From Timema cristinae (Eukaryota; Arthropoda; Insecta; Phasmatodea; Timematidae): 64,000 bases of DNA. Positions 44,501 through 55,939 of the stretch are shown here, in pieces (position 1 is the stretch's first letter; each line of letters starts with the position of its first letter). The notes beneath the pieces were generated by a model that ran no database searches, was not told the origin of the DNA, and saw nothing but the letters and a program-made list of their open reading frames with translations. The translations under genes and the position numbers were made by a program. Location: positions 123,038,605-123,102,604 of the forward strand of contig JBCFYV010000012.1 in the NCBI GenBank assembly GCA_039000515.1. Direction: 5' to 3'.

Positions 44501-47083
44501 AAACCCAAGGAAGAGAAACAGAGACAGTAGGATAGACGAGGACAACAACACGGATGACGACAGTGATTGAGAGGACAGACTACAGGTAGACGAGGCGGAC
44601 AGGGGGAAAACATAAAACACAAGACCTAGGATTCAATATAGTAGCTTTGGGATATGGAAAAGCTCTCTAAGTATCCTGGAGAGGTCTTCCGAGTGCAGGA
44701 GTTTGAGTCCGGGATTCCAGGGGCAGCAATGTCTCTGACGACCTGAGCCTGCTCCTGATATACTGGCAGGCAAAACATAACAGCAAAGATACATGCAGGG
44801 GAAGGATGGCTGGATCAACTAAGGATCCCCATGACCTCAGACCACCTGGCAATAAGTGTGATCTGAGGTCAGCACTGACGGGCGAGCAGGACATCGACTG
44901 GCCTGACGGCAGGTTGTCACGCAACACCCAGGGCTAAGTGGCATAAAGAGCTATCACGCAGCCAGACAATTCAGCCAGTAGCAGCATCAAACCGGCAGTA
45001 AAACCATCCAGTGGGTCAACGTGTAATATCCAAGCTGTAACTGCATTAGTTTTAAGTTAGATTTAAATTAGGTTAAGGGGCCTCATTCCTATGTAATAGT
45101 AGATCATAAAATTATTAATTGGATTTCAAGATAAAGGAATAGAAATCAAAGTAAGATACAAGGACTAGATATATACTACAAGATGTCTTAGTAATATGTA
45201 GGAACATCTATAGAAATAAATACATTCATACTCCTGACTAGACCTGGATTATTTGATCTCAAATTCTTACCTTGATGTTCCGACGTGGAAATAATCTGAT
45301 TCTCGCAGGAAGAACCTTTTATTTGTCAGCTATAAATGCTGCTATGTCTAATCTCACAAATTAATGCGTCAGAAAAGGTGATCTACCGCGGTCACTTTTG
45401 ATAGATAACCTAAATACTTAATAATAAAATAGCACTAATACAACGTTAAAACGCTACTATAAATTTTTGACTCTTCAAAAAATATGTTTTAATTCTTTTT
45501 AAAGCTTCAACTATGAAAAGAAGATTTTCCTTCATTTGATCATCAGGGGCGGTTACTCGCGCTAAGGGTTGCCGGACGTACTCTGTTTCTAGGACAAGTC
45601 CCACATTTCAACCCTTTGTCCGGTGTCCGGGAGGAATTTTCACAATTTACAAAATATCCTTCATTTTTACTGAATATATAAATTTGTCATTTTTGTGTGT
45701 GTTATTTGCTCTCAGAGTGATCTCGCTTTTAGAAATTCTGCCGTAAGATTTCATTTCAATTGCTACTAACATTCTTCGTGCGTTCTGGGCCTCTCAGAAG
45801 CCAAACGGATCAACTCCATTTTGTTTTTTAGAAATTCTCTATTTTAGTAATACTCGAGTGTGATTAATGAGGAACTATTCAGAAACAAAATGACCAACTC
45901 TGTAACTTATTATCCTATCAAGAGAAGGCAGCACTATGTATTGCTTCTGAGTGTAGTTAATATAATCAGATCATGAATACCATCCCTTTTCTCCACTTTT
46001 TGTTTGGTGGAGTTGATAATTTTGGCTTTTGAAAGGCTCAAATATTACTAATATCGATACTTTCTTTCTATACCAATGGATTTTTACTCAATATTTTTAT
46101 TTCGATACTTCTACTCATATTATTAAAATGCAAAAAGTACACAAAAACACTAAAACCATTATATTCGATTAAAATGCCTTTCTTGTCCTGATACAAGAAA
46201 TTGATAAAATTAATAACAATAGGTTTCTTTGGATACCACAAACCGGGGGGGGGGTTGATTCGTCAGAACTAACAGTGAGCCAGTAAGAAAGAGACACCTG
46301 GTGACAAATACCCACACTAACAATGGGGTTGGTGGTTCGGTCAACATAAACGTTAATAAACATTTGGAGACGATTAAATGACATCTTACAGACCAACATT
46401 TACACGTATCACAGAAAGTTATAAGATCAAATGATTACGAAAGGTGCCTCTCGATTGGATTTATTCTGGTATCACGATAAACTTAACGTTCACTTAATGT
46501 GCCACGTAACTTAACGTAGAGCAACGTAAGTGTTCGCCTTATGTTTCAAGACATCACGATGCAGTTAACTTAACTCTCACCTAACGTTAATTTAATTTAA
46601 GATATCTCCAGGGGACAGCCAATCATGTTGAGAGCAAGAGAACTATTTATTAATACATTTGTTTGTTTGTTCGTGGAATGCAAACAACTTCTACGGTAGA
46701 GTTTGTCAGCGCCACAAACTCTAAGGAGTTACATTTTATTCTGTAATTGCAGTAAAGCGTCTATTGCAAGCACTTGCAGCCTAATCAGATCCAAACGATC
46801 GGGTTCCATTTGAGTGAACAATTAGTTTTCAAACAATCCAAATTCATTGCCTTTTTGTTTTGGTAAAGTTGTTACATGAATTCCAAACCCTACACCAGTT
46901 TATTTACATCAAGTGAACGTTAAGACGATCGTGTACCCGGAATCATGTTTGTACTCCATGGACGTATTATCATACCTCTATTTCCCTGCCTAAAGACTTA
47001 GACAAGACCTCCCTGGTCAGGTTCAGAAACTCAGGAGTGATCTTGCTTCTAGGGACGTTGGTCTCCAGTCGGAACAAAGGCAT
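41508..47083 (-). CDS. MIF: Macrophage migration inhibitory factor homologue 2
   Basis: Three exons on the minus strand: 46976-47083, 44277-44449, 41508-41589, giving 120 residues. Exon lengths 108 and 173 bp are identical to MIF gene 1, so this is a tandem duplicate about 11 kb upstream of it on the minus strand. Visible: MPLFRLETNVPRSKITPEFL with the tautomerase proline after Met, VEVIPDLLIAWDDSPAPSGN, NIRHAAALSEHLFEHLGIAS, and LLIEFNDVKDTYLGWSGSTV to the end. Human Lys32 is replaced by Arg, as in gene 1. No signal peptide. Intron 2 has a splice-site tandem array at each end: 47-bp donor units and 21-bp acceptor units. Function beyond the family role is not shown by the sequence. Confidence 0.93.
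41590..41885 (-). repeat. 21-bp tandem array of 3' splice sites, in frame with MIF2 exon 3
   Basis: Fourteen copies of a 21-bp unit which, on the minus strand, ends TTGTATGTTTCAG. The last copy is the acceptor of exon 3. The unit has no stop in the exon frame and would add Val-Tyr-Val-Val-Cys-Phe-Arg (or a V-to-A or V-to-I variant) per extra unit. The third MIF copy at 50220 has a single, unexpanded acceptor. Confidence 0.95.
42104..42439. other. Unassigned segment open on both strands
   Basis: Open frames of about 100 codons on both strands cover each other here, inside MIF2 intron 2. The composition is less AT-rich than the surroundings. I recognise no domain, no splice borders support it, and it may be a dispersed repeat fragment. 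Confidence 0.3.
42546..44289 (-). repeat. 47-bp tandem array repeating the MIF2 exon 2 end and its 5' splice site
   Basis: About 37 units. On the minus strand each holds CGCCAGTGATAG|GTGGGTAC, the last 12 bases of exon 2 plus its donor. The exon copy itself is at 44277-44289. A GATCAATAAG variant marks three units, at about 43690, 44020 and 44255 (spacing of seven and then five units), which points to multi-unit duplications. Confidence 0.95.
44277..44449 (-). CDS. MIF: MIF gene 2, exon 2
   Basis: Acceptor CCCTATGTTCCAG, donor GATAG|GTGGGT. Reads NCHVEVIPDLLIAWDDSPAP to HLFEHLGIASD. 173 bp. Confidence 0.92.
44450..46975. other. MIF2 intron 1, no further gene seen
   Basis: Contains minus-strand open frames at 44633-44927 without recognisable domains, a poly-G tract near 46246, and AT-rich sequence. 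No tandem array at either splice border of this intron. Confidence 0.5.
46976..47083 (-). CDS. MIF: MIF gene 2, exon 1
   Basis: ATG at 47083-47081. Reads MPLFRLETNVPRSKITPEFL and ends LGREIE at donor GAG|GTATGA. Confidence 0.92.
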
Positions 47084-47554
47084 GATGAAGGCAACTAGAA
47101 CATTGTCGGTCAAACTGTATTAACACACACACTATGGACCTGATAACAGATAACAGATAAAGGTTTGCTTGTTACTCACCGCTGATGGTAATTGTTGAGA
47201 GTATATATTATAACGATTAATTAGTTTCTTGTAGCTCACTTAAGTTTGTTTAGGTTTGATCAGAACAACAAGGGCTACTTGCCTCCTTTTATATAGTTTC
47301 TCGAGAGTTGTAAGTTGTTGTTTTGAGATTACAATCTCTGGTCGACTCGTGAATTGGAGTGGTTAGCAGTCCACAGATAACGACACATTATGCAATCATT
47401 AGGTACTATTTGTTGAGCCATCTTGTGCAAATGACCGATAGAATGAACAGAAACGGTACGGCTCACTGGACGGTCTTTCTAGGGTTTTTACTTTAGAGCA
47501 CCTTTGCTTATAGCTCGGAAACTGAGGGGTTGATTTCTGGGCCTCATATAGGGA

Positions 47555-47625
47555 AACCACAGTTTAATGCACCTGGCTATGGGAATAAGAATCCGGGTTC
47601 AATTCCCGGCTGGTGCCATGGCTAA
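47555..47625 (+). mobile_element. tRNA-like SINE head fragment
   Basis: GCACCTGGCTATGGGAATAA followed by CCGGGTTCAATTCCCGGCTG, a box-B-like stem-loop. The rest of the element is not clear. Confidence 0.45.
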
Positions 47626-47699
47626 TTTTTTTTAAAGGGAAATTGCCCCAACGGTCACGAGGGTTTGATGAATTAGGTTTATATTAGATTTAAGAGCTT

Positions 47700-47880
47700 C
47701 CTATGGTTCCACACCCTCACCCTCACACTCACTATCACCCTCACACTCACTATCACCATCACCTCATATCATCTCGACATGGAAAGAGCCTCCACGGAAA
47801 GGATGTACTGTTAGTACATTAGTACGTCCCCTGGTACATTAGTACCGGCTAATATCTCCACTACTGGGCTACGAGTGATG
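47700..47880 (-). repeat. Short copy of the dispersed repeat at 26333
   Basis: On the minus strand it reads GTAGCCCAGTAGTGGAG, then ACTAATGTACCAGGGGACGT, then ATCCTTTCCGTGGAGGCTCT, and only two or three GATAGTGAGTGTGAGGGT units. It matches 26333-26500 but without the long expansion. Confidence 0.8.
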
Positions 47881-49864
47881 TGGCCTAGAAATACGTTCAA
47901 ATATTATTTCGCTGTACTATTTTCAAATAGTTTCAAATGTCCAGTGTAGGAAAAAGAAAAGGGTCTGCAAAATAAAATGTCCACTAACTTTTCACACGTT
48001 AGTACTTTATAATGTTTTACCAAGATCGGATAATATTCTCTTGCGTGTGGTACATTTACCAGACATTTGACAACTTTGTGTACGGACTAAGGAAGGATCC
48101 GTTAGGCTACATGCGGTCTCCATGAGCCGAAAGGTCCCCTCTTGCCCCTGTGTTAGGCCACCTTTAAGAAATAAACATCTATCTATTGCGTTTCCTTATA
48201 AACGGTTGTATTCTCATTATTGATGGTGTACTGTGAGCTATAAGATACGCCCTATTAGATCACATTCATATGAAGAGGGTGTATTTTTTCTCCATCCTTC
48301 ATCAGAGCGTCTCTTCACATCGAGGCCACAGCGGAACCACAGTAACTTTATTTTGGGAAACTTGTGTGTGTTTACAATAACTTTTTAACTAATTAATGGC
48401 TCTCGAAAAACTAACTCAAATCTTAAGGGTAAGCAAGAAATTGCCGCGCAGACATTCAGCTCTCAACGCAGTATTTAACTCTATGATACTTTATTTTGAA
48501 ACATAGTTCACTGCAAAATAAACTCTAAGGGTTTCAACAGGACTCTTTTTACAAACAGCCCTATAATTTGAGTTTCATAAATAGAAGAAAATGTGGCATT
48601 GATACATTTTCAACGACTTTTTAATTATATTTACAGAGATATGAGACTAGACTTGATGACCTTCCTCTAACAAATACAGTAATTGTTAAGATATTTGAGA
48701 ACTAGCAGCGAGCTTTCCTCTTTACCTCGAGACAAGAATTTTCATAGTTTTCTCTCCCTTCTTTTTTATTGACATTACAAAGAGTGGTTATAGGTGAGTG
48801 GGGAAAGGGAGTATAAGCCTAGATGGAATTGAGAAATAATTCAAGAAAACGGCACATACTATTCACTATATTTTAGGCCTGACAGCGATTGATACATTCT
48901 CCCTGATTGAGGCCACCTTAATATATATTTTACAACTGTTTGCGGTCTCCTTGAAGGGTAAATATAAACTGGAGTAGAGATCCACGCCTACATCTGGATA
49001 TGTTGATGATCAAGAAGACTTGCCTTTCTCCTCCAACTCATCATCTTCCTGATGTTCTACATCTTTCATAAGTCTTACTTTCCTCAATGGGTTAGTTGAT
49101 AGTTGTATTTTTATTTATACGTTTTACCTCTTATAATGGCCGTGCCCATTGTCTCTTTATGACCCGTCTACAACCAAACGCGCCCGCTTGTCGGACTCGC
49201 AACTACGCAATAACGCAGTTTTGTCTGTCTACAATATCTTACGCAAACACAATCGTATGTCGGACCAGTTTGTCGGGAGGAGATGAACAATGTTCCATCT
49301 CTTGTGTTTATATAGTTGCGTTCAGCCAATAAAAAAAACCAATATGGATGGACTACTAAAGTCAAATAATATGAAGTTATTTGGTCTATGATAACAACGC
49401 TTGGAAATGTATAGTAATGAATACAGGATTTTCAATTAAAATCATGTGTATTTAACCATTTAAATATTTATTTCTTATTTGAAAACATTAATATGAATTT
49501 GACTTTAACAGTCATCATTGATGTTTGTTCCTATTGGTTGAAATTACGTCTTACGACTTTTCATTGTAGACAGTTTATTTTGTATTTAAGAGAAGCGTAA
49601 TTACGAGTGTATTTGGGATTGTGTAATTGTGAGTACGACAAGCGGTATGTTGGTTGTAGATGAGCCATTACACTTAAACTTGCTGAACTTTGTTTTAATA
49701 CGAGTACATGTTACTTTTAATCCAAACCATTATTAGAGAAATATAAAGAAATTAATAATAATACACATACAAAAATAATCATATCTATTGTTACTAGGGA
49801 ATGTTTCAAGTAGGCTCCATGGAGGTTAGAATGTTTGTTTACAATCTTACCTTGATGAGTTACA
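47881..49864. other. Intergenic gap, no gene seen
   Basis: AT-rich sequence between the MIF2 start and the orphan MIF exon. Open frames at 49096-49365 on both strands overlap each other and show no domain. Confidence 0.5.
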
Positions 49865-50020
49865 CTATGACCCTATCTTATGAAATGCACCATAGAGGAA
49901 CCATCCAAGGTAAGCTTGCTAACTATCGGTGCTCCCTTTGTTTACAATGAAAGATAACTAGCCTACCTTGGATGGTTCCTCTATGGTGCAGATTATAATA
50001 TAGGGCCATAGTGTAATACG
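49865..50020. repeat. Long hairpin downstream of the orphan MIF exon
   Basis: TGCACCATAGAGGAACCATC and seven more bases (49887-49913) pair perfectly with 49963-49989 (TACCTTGGATGGTTCCTCTA onward). Weaker pairing extends to TTACACTATG / CATAGTGTAA. The left arm and the flank resemble 41320-41440 downstream of MIF2. Confidence 0.8.
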
Positions 50021-50069
50021 TGATGGTAGGACTGCTGCCCGTCAGTGTGAATTGAGGTTGCACCACTCA

Positions 50070-50200
50070 AATAAAATAAACCATCATTAAAGGAAGTATT
50101 TATTTTGCCCCAAGTGGACAACATAGTGTATAAATAAAATAACCCATCATTAAAGGAAGTATTTATTTTGCCCCAAGTGGACAACATAGTGTATAAATGG
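50070..50200. repeat. Direct duplication of about 65 bp in the 3' flank of the orphan MIF exon
   Basis: CATCATTAAAGGAAGTATTT then ATTTTGCCCCAAGTGGACAA occurs twice in direct order. A related single copy is near 41440 downstream of MIF2, supporting common descent of the two 3' regions. Confidence 0.85.
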
Positions 50201-50219
50201 ATGGGCGGTATGATCAGGA

Positions 50220-50307
50220 TCATTTCTTGAACAGCCCAATAGCATCCACTGTCGTCCCGTTGAATCCGACATCGCTGTCCTTGATGTCGTTGAATTCGAT
50301 CAACAAT
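50220..50307 (-). pseudogene. MIF: Orphan MIF exon 3 (third MIF copy)
   Basis: Acceptor GTACGTTGCAG, then LLIEFNDIKDSDVGFNGTTV and AIGLFKK with TGA at 50222-50220. The exon is intact and closest to exon 3 of MIF gene 2. Reading the minus strand from here to 61 kb I find no exon 1 or exon 2 partner. The rest was lost, never copied, or has moved beyond recognition. A functional exon of a gene with a very long intron is not excluded. Confidence 0.75.
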
Positions 50308-50753
50308 CTGCAACGTACAACACACGCATGCAACATCTCGGAAACAGCAAGTATTATGATCGTTAAAAAAAATCACATCAAGAGATGATTGTTCGAAAGT
50401 TAAACCATGGTCACGCGCTTTCCTTAGCGCGAAACTCCCACGTCGTGTGCTGTTCAATCCTTGCTGTAATACTGTATACTTAGACAATCCATCAATAAAT
50501 AGTGGTAGTCTTGTATTTCACTTGGAGCGCCACTATCTTCGTAACTCCCACGCAACACCCAATCCTCCAGGATTCCAACCCCTCACCCCTCGGTGTCTAT
50601 CAAGTCAATAACTACCAATTGTGCCACGGTAGAGTTGTAGTTAGCGATAGTTATCGTGCACCGTGTAAAAGAGGGGGATTTACATTATGTACTTATTTTA
50701 GAACGCATATATATGTGAGCTAAATGTGCGACTAAAAAGGAATAAGATTGGCA

Positions 50754-50812
50754 TTAAGATAAATCTGTGCCGGGAGCAAGGATTGATCCCCGGACCCCCA
50801 GCCAGGTCACCC
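50754..50812 (-). mobile_element. SINE family 1 head fragment
   Basis: On the minus strand GGTGACCTGGCTGGGGGTCC and the CGGCACAGATTTATC segment of the SINE head, with the box A region deleted and the body missing. Confidence 0.55.
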
Positions 50813-51299
50813 AATATACATTGTTACTTACTCCATGGCATTAGGAACTAGGAACACTGATACATAAAAATTGAGAAAAGATCAACATCTTTGTCAACCG
50901 AAGAGCATAAGAATTAAATTAGTTTTCAAAGACATGAATTAAAAGATGTTGTATGTATGTATGTTTTATTATATATATATTATATATATATATACTCTTA
51001 TAGCTAAGAAATTATTAGTTCTATAAAAATATATTTCAAATAAAAGACTGTTATCTTTAATAGAACTACAACTTTTCAATAATAAATTATTTCGTATCTC
51101 AAATAGTTGCGGAGAAATGATGAAAATTTGAAAATTTCCTTTATGTTTAAGTACCCTCAAAATCATTTAAATAAGAAATTGAGAATGTTTATCATGTTTA
51201 AAATAATAAACCGTGTCTATAAATAAAATTTAATCAAAATCGTTAAAGCGAATTTTGAGAAAATAGATTTGTTTCTCTTTTTGTCCTTCAGTAAACTAC

Positions 51300-51440
51300 C
51301 CTTAAATTTAGGGTTAGATATTAATGTTAAAGCCCCCTCGTGGGGACCCTATGGAAACACCAGAAACCAAGTTTTAGCCCAATCGGTGAAGTAGTTTCGG
51401 CTCTGGCCCGGAGTACAGACAGACGATCAAGGGCATTGAT
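51300..51440 (+). mobile_element. LINE 3'-tail-like fragment
   Basis: CCCAATCGGTGAAGTAGTTT then GGCTCTGGCCCGGAGTACAG ACAGACGATC (in separate pieces) resembles the 3' ends of RTE-type insect LINEs. A related fragment with GACAGACAAACACTTCC lies at 55400-55540. Confidence 0.45.
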
Positions 51441-51779
51441 TCGTTTCAAAATCTTGAGTTCGATTTTTATTTTTACGATCACAATACTTTATCTCTGAAG
51501 TGTCGAGAGAAAGTGAAAATAGATTCCAAAAACAAAGGGTGATTGAGGTAACTTTGATTGGTTTTTGAGTCGCTTAAGGGGCCCCAAAGGTGACATAGTT
51601 TACAGGTAGATTATGTTGGTCGTGAAAGAATCCAAGGCTATAAACAATCAACATGTTTGCTTATCATGCTAATACGCACGAAGGGTCAATTTTTATAAAG
51701 ACCCAACAAATTAAATATTTAAAATTGTTTGGATTTTATCTTAATAAGACTTATATCTATACCAGTCTAGTTACCAATT

Positions 51780-52110
51780 TAGCTCACATATAAATATATA
51801 CATGTGCTATAGAATAAAAAACTTACTTTATTTCTATTTCTTGTGTATGTTGATAGTCTGGTGATTTATCTGTTGTATATTTAGGTAAAGTAGTTAAGTT
51901 TAATTGAAATATAAAACTAATCGTAGGTGAAATTTCTTAAACTCTAATAACATGTTATTCATTAAATCGGCACAAAGCTAAAATGAAACTGTTAAATATA
52001 ATATAATAGTATATACTAAATATAATAGTGAAATCTAAAATAGAGAAGTCGTTTGTTGGTTGTGAAATAATTGTGCACACACATATTTATTACTCACAGA
52101 TAAATAGTGT
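51780..52110. repeat. Left member of a diverged direct duplication
   Basis: CTTACTTTATTTCTATTTCT, a GTTGATAGTC segment, and ATTAAATCGGCACAAAGCTA occur here, and again as CACTTTATTCCTATTGCTTG, GTCGATAGTC and ATTAAATCGGCACTAGAACA at 53155-53315. Confidence 0.6.
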
Positions 52111-52332
52111 TTATAATTCGATAAAAGGACTTTAACATTTGTTGTATTCTGTGGAGGATTTAGTCAAATTCTCTTTTTTTCTTGTGTGAAATTTGACTTC
52201 CACGTCTAGAGAAATGTTGGTGAATATCTTTCAAGTCAACTATCATTAAGATTTTATTTACTTATTCTCATAAAACACGGCTCTATAGTTAATATTTCAT
52301 CTGTTGATTTTCATAAAACACATTTGGTTAAA

Positions 52333-52440
52333 ATGATCTTCCTATGTAAGAACTGTTCAAATCTTTTACCAAGCTTACCAACCTGGCAAGGTCATATGCG
52401 TTTACAACACGGGGAGTGTATTATAAAACCTTTTGTTTAG
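52333..52440 (+). CDS. Small open frame with one C2H2-like zinc finger
   Basis: ATG at 52333 gives 35 residues starting MIFLCKNCSNLLPSLPTWQG and continuing HMRLQHGEC. The spacing C-x2-C-x12-H-x4-H fits a C2H2 zinc finger, although the usual aromatic positions are weak. The frame is open upstream to about 52211, so it could be the last exon of a gene whose other exons I cannot see. The similarity may be by chance. Confidence 0.3.
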   Translation: MIFLCKNCSNLLPSLPTWQGHMRLQHGECIIKPFV

Positions 52441-53109
52441 ACTCTTCATAACAAAATCGGCTTTTGTGAGAAAAATATAAACTGTTTTAGAAGTGATTAT
52501 GTAACAACAACATTGAGATTATATGGGAAACTTATAGACCGAGGGAAATACACCAGAATGAGATGAGAAGGGGGGGGAGGTGGTAGGAGAGGGAGTTGTA
52601 GGGGAGGGGTTGGTAGTTGAGGGGGTGAAAAATGTTTTGACTCGGGGTTTGCCCAGGAGAAAGTGATCCTCCTCATTCAGGGAGGTGGATCAATGTTAAC
52701 CTTATGGGAGAAAGTGGCCTGGAACTGTCATTTCAACACTACTCATGCCTTAATCCGGGCCTGGAAATGACCAATAGGCACAGCTGATAGTTTATACAGG
52801 GGTTGATTGTTGATACAAGAGTTGATTGTTGACACAAAAGTTGGGTTCAGCTGTAGTAAGTAATTTGTTTCCTTATCGTGGCTAATTACACGCAGGGCTT
52901 ATCTATTTAAAGGCGTACATTCTTACTTTGACATTAAAAACTCGAAGGTTAACTGTCGCACTTACTTAAGTACAACACTTGTTCCTCCCAACCTTGAGTT
53001 AGTTGTATCCAGTCCACCTCATCCAGGTCTCTAAAGGTTAACCAGCCAAATTAATTAGGAGGATTAGATATAATTTATCTACACTTGTATCTTTTTCAGT
53101 TTAGTTACA

Positions 53110-53410
53110 TTTTTTGCTCATTCGTAGGTCGGTGTGTGCGATATAAAATAATGTATTCACTTTATTCCTATTGCTTGTGCTAAGTCGATAGTCACTTGGT
53201 TCCTACTGGTTCCTTAAGATTGTTTGAAATAAAGATCAAATCGTAAGTGGAATTACTTTAATACACATTACATATCAAAACGATTTAAATTATACATTAA
53301 ATCGGCACTAGAACAAAATGAAAATCATAAAATTTGTTGCTTAGATCTAATAGAAGAGTCTAAAATAAATAGTAATTTGGTTAGTGATAAGCACAAGATT
53401 TTTTTTTAAA
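53110..53410. repeat. Right member of the diverged direct duplication
   Basis: Counterpart of 51780-52110 at about 1.3 kb distance. The zinc-finger-like frame lies between the two copies and has no visible counterpart after this one. Confidence 0.6.
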
Positions 53411-54213
53411 TAATAGTGTTTAAATATTAATATAACGCAACACACTTTCCTTTGAGAAATATAATAATAATAAATAATAATAATAATTATTAAAATTTAT
53501 GTTTAGAGATAATATATGTTGAGTTAATCAAGCTTAGTTGAAGCTATTAAATTTAAATATGGTCATAACGTATGTTTTGGTAAAATTTGATTACGATTAA
53601 ATTAAATAAAACTCAATTGAAATTAATTGAATAAGCGGATTTGAAGGAGTATAAAATACAGTTTTTAAATTATGTTTACAAGTCTATATTATGTATAGGT
53701 TCATGGAAAATAGTTTTCTATTCATACTAATAATTACTAACATAATTATGTATTATTATCAGTTTTATTAATATTTATCTAACCTAGGTGAAACTACTGA
53801 TTGGTATAAAACGAGGTGGCGTTCTTTATCCACGATGTTTGTTTAAAATTAAACCTTTTAACGTAAATAATATTCAAACCTTTTATATTACCATTTTATT
53901 CATCTTTTAAAGCCACGCCATTTTCTTTTAGTTGTCACTTATTAATTTTCACATAAGTTTAATTTAATTTCCGCGTTTAAGATGTGAGTAATTCATGATG
54001 GACAGGCAGGCAATTTGGCTCCTACCATTTTGATCATTTTCTCGCCAATTCCCCACTAACAATTGTAGGGTTGAAGTAACACAAGGAATTGTTGAAGAAA
54101 GAGAGAGAGAGAGAGAGAGATAGCATGCCGAGAAAAGTCGTTGATCGGGCAGTGGCGGCAACTATTCTTAAATAGGAGGAAACCCACTATGGACAGCTCA
54201 TCCTAAGAGGAGT

Positions 54214-54475
54214 TCATGGTATTGGGTGCAGTTTGTGAGGAGGAGGAGCTTGAAAATAAGCGCCATTAAACACATGTTCTGGGTGCATTTCATATCTCAG
54301 AAGAGGAGGGAATATGGTCAACCGTAAAAAAATATTACCTTTCAAGTCATCAAAACTTTCTGATGTTTGTTGCCATGCGTTGTCCATCCTGTTGTCGTCG
54401 TAGCTGAGATCAGGGACATCAAATATGAATGGAAACTCTCTCACTGCTTCTATTAGAAGCTCGTATAGATTCATT
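54214..54475 (-). pseudogene. MADF-like domain fragment
   Basis: On the minus strand MNLYELLIEAVREFPFIFDV then PDLSYDDNRMDNAWQQTSES resembles the first half of a MADF domain (helix, hydrophobic FIFDV, D-x-x-Y, and a Trp). MADF proteins are encoded both by host genes and by PIF/Harbinger transposons. Only one exon-like piece is seen, and it runs into unrelated sequence, so a transposon remnant is likely. Confidence 0.5.
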
Positions 54476-55939
54476 ATTTTAAAAAAACACACACAGACTT
54501 GAGAGGAAAATCAATTCCTCCTTGTGGCCACAGACATACTGACAGCACATAGTGGGTTATCTACGTGACAGGCTGGTTGCTCATATTGGGTTTCTTCCTT
54601 TAGTCTCTATCTATGGCCTCAACTCTATAAAACTGTAAGTACGTGCATTGTGATCTCCCCCGAAATGTAAAACTTTAAACTAAATAAGGTTTTATATATA
54701 TAATTAATGTTAGTGATATTTGTTATGTGCTTGACACGAATAAAGATTATGTAAGGGAGGTCGGGGATAATCTTAACATGGGGTTACATTGGACACTCTT
54801 AAAATGGCCGCCATACTGCTGAGGCTGGTACCATTGTTAATGTACTTTGTGGTTATTTTTACACGAAACAGTGGGGCGTCTCACATTCCTAATTGAAGAG
54901 GTGAGACAAGTTTATAAATGTTTATATATTACTGTTCGATATTTTCATTCGCTTATTGTTTTGATTTAGATACTTTATTACTTTTTTTTTGTAATTTATT
55001 TGATGCATTACTGAAGGTGTTTATAATAAAGTAATGCTATGCAAAAATCAAATCAGCCTTTTTTAAGGATGGCACAAATAATTTATTTTGTTTTGCTTTG
55101 CTTTGCTTTGCTTTAACACAAGGGGTTACATTGGACAGACTTGGGGGTTCTTTGGACAGCTGTCCAATGTGTCCACACTTTTGCTTTGTTTACAAATACT
55201 TATAAACTAGCAATTCTGCAAAGGCGCTTCCCGTGACCCACTGTGGTATAAGAATTATATAAGACCACCCTCCGCCCACCGCCCAATGATGCTCGATTTC
55301 ATTTTGAAACGTTATCTTTGAAACGTAATTCTAAACCAAATTAAAAATATTTTCGTTAAAAATTTGTTTAAAATAGCTTAATTAAAAAGCTAATTAAAGA
55401 TTTTAAAATCTGTCTTCGAGGGGGATTCGGACCCTATGTTAAAAATTTAAAACCTCTGCGTGCCTTAGATTTGGCTGGACATCGCACACAAACAAACACA
55501 TAGACAGACAAACACTTCCTTTTATTATTATAGATAATGATTAAGACGTATGATTTATGGCTCATTTATAGATGGTTCGAACTTAAGGCCCTGCCTACCC
55601 TCTCTGGCGGTGTGTTGAGCTTTCAGCTATCAAAATAGATGGCGTTGCTAACGTTATACAAACTGGTGGATTCCAGCCATCAGGTTGGCAGAATTACTGG
55701 ATTGTTTAAACAATTGGGAGACTGGCGACCACGACCGGTAATCAGTAAAGGCAGCAAGCAAACTTTTTCCAAGAACTGAGAGAGATAAGAAGTGTAGTGC
55801 AGACCGTAAAGTGTGTAGGCGACCAAGTTTGACTAAACGTGGGGAGGAGACATAACGTCAAGATACAATCACACTCTCGAGCAGAAAAATTAGCTTATCC
55901 ATTTCAGTCAGCTAGACGTCCATTAGCCTGTAGTACCAC

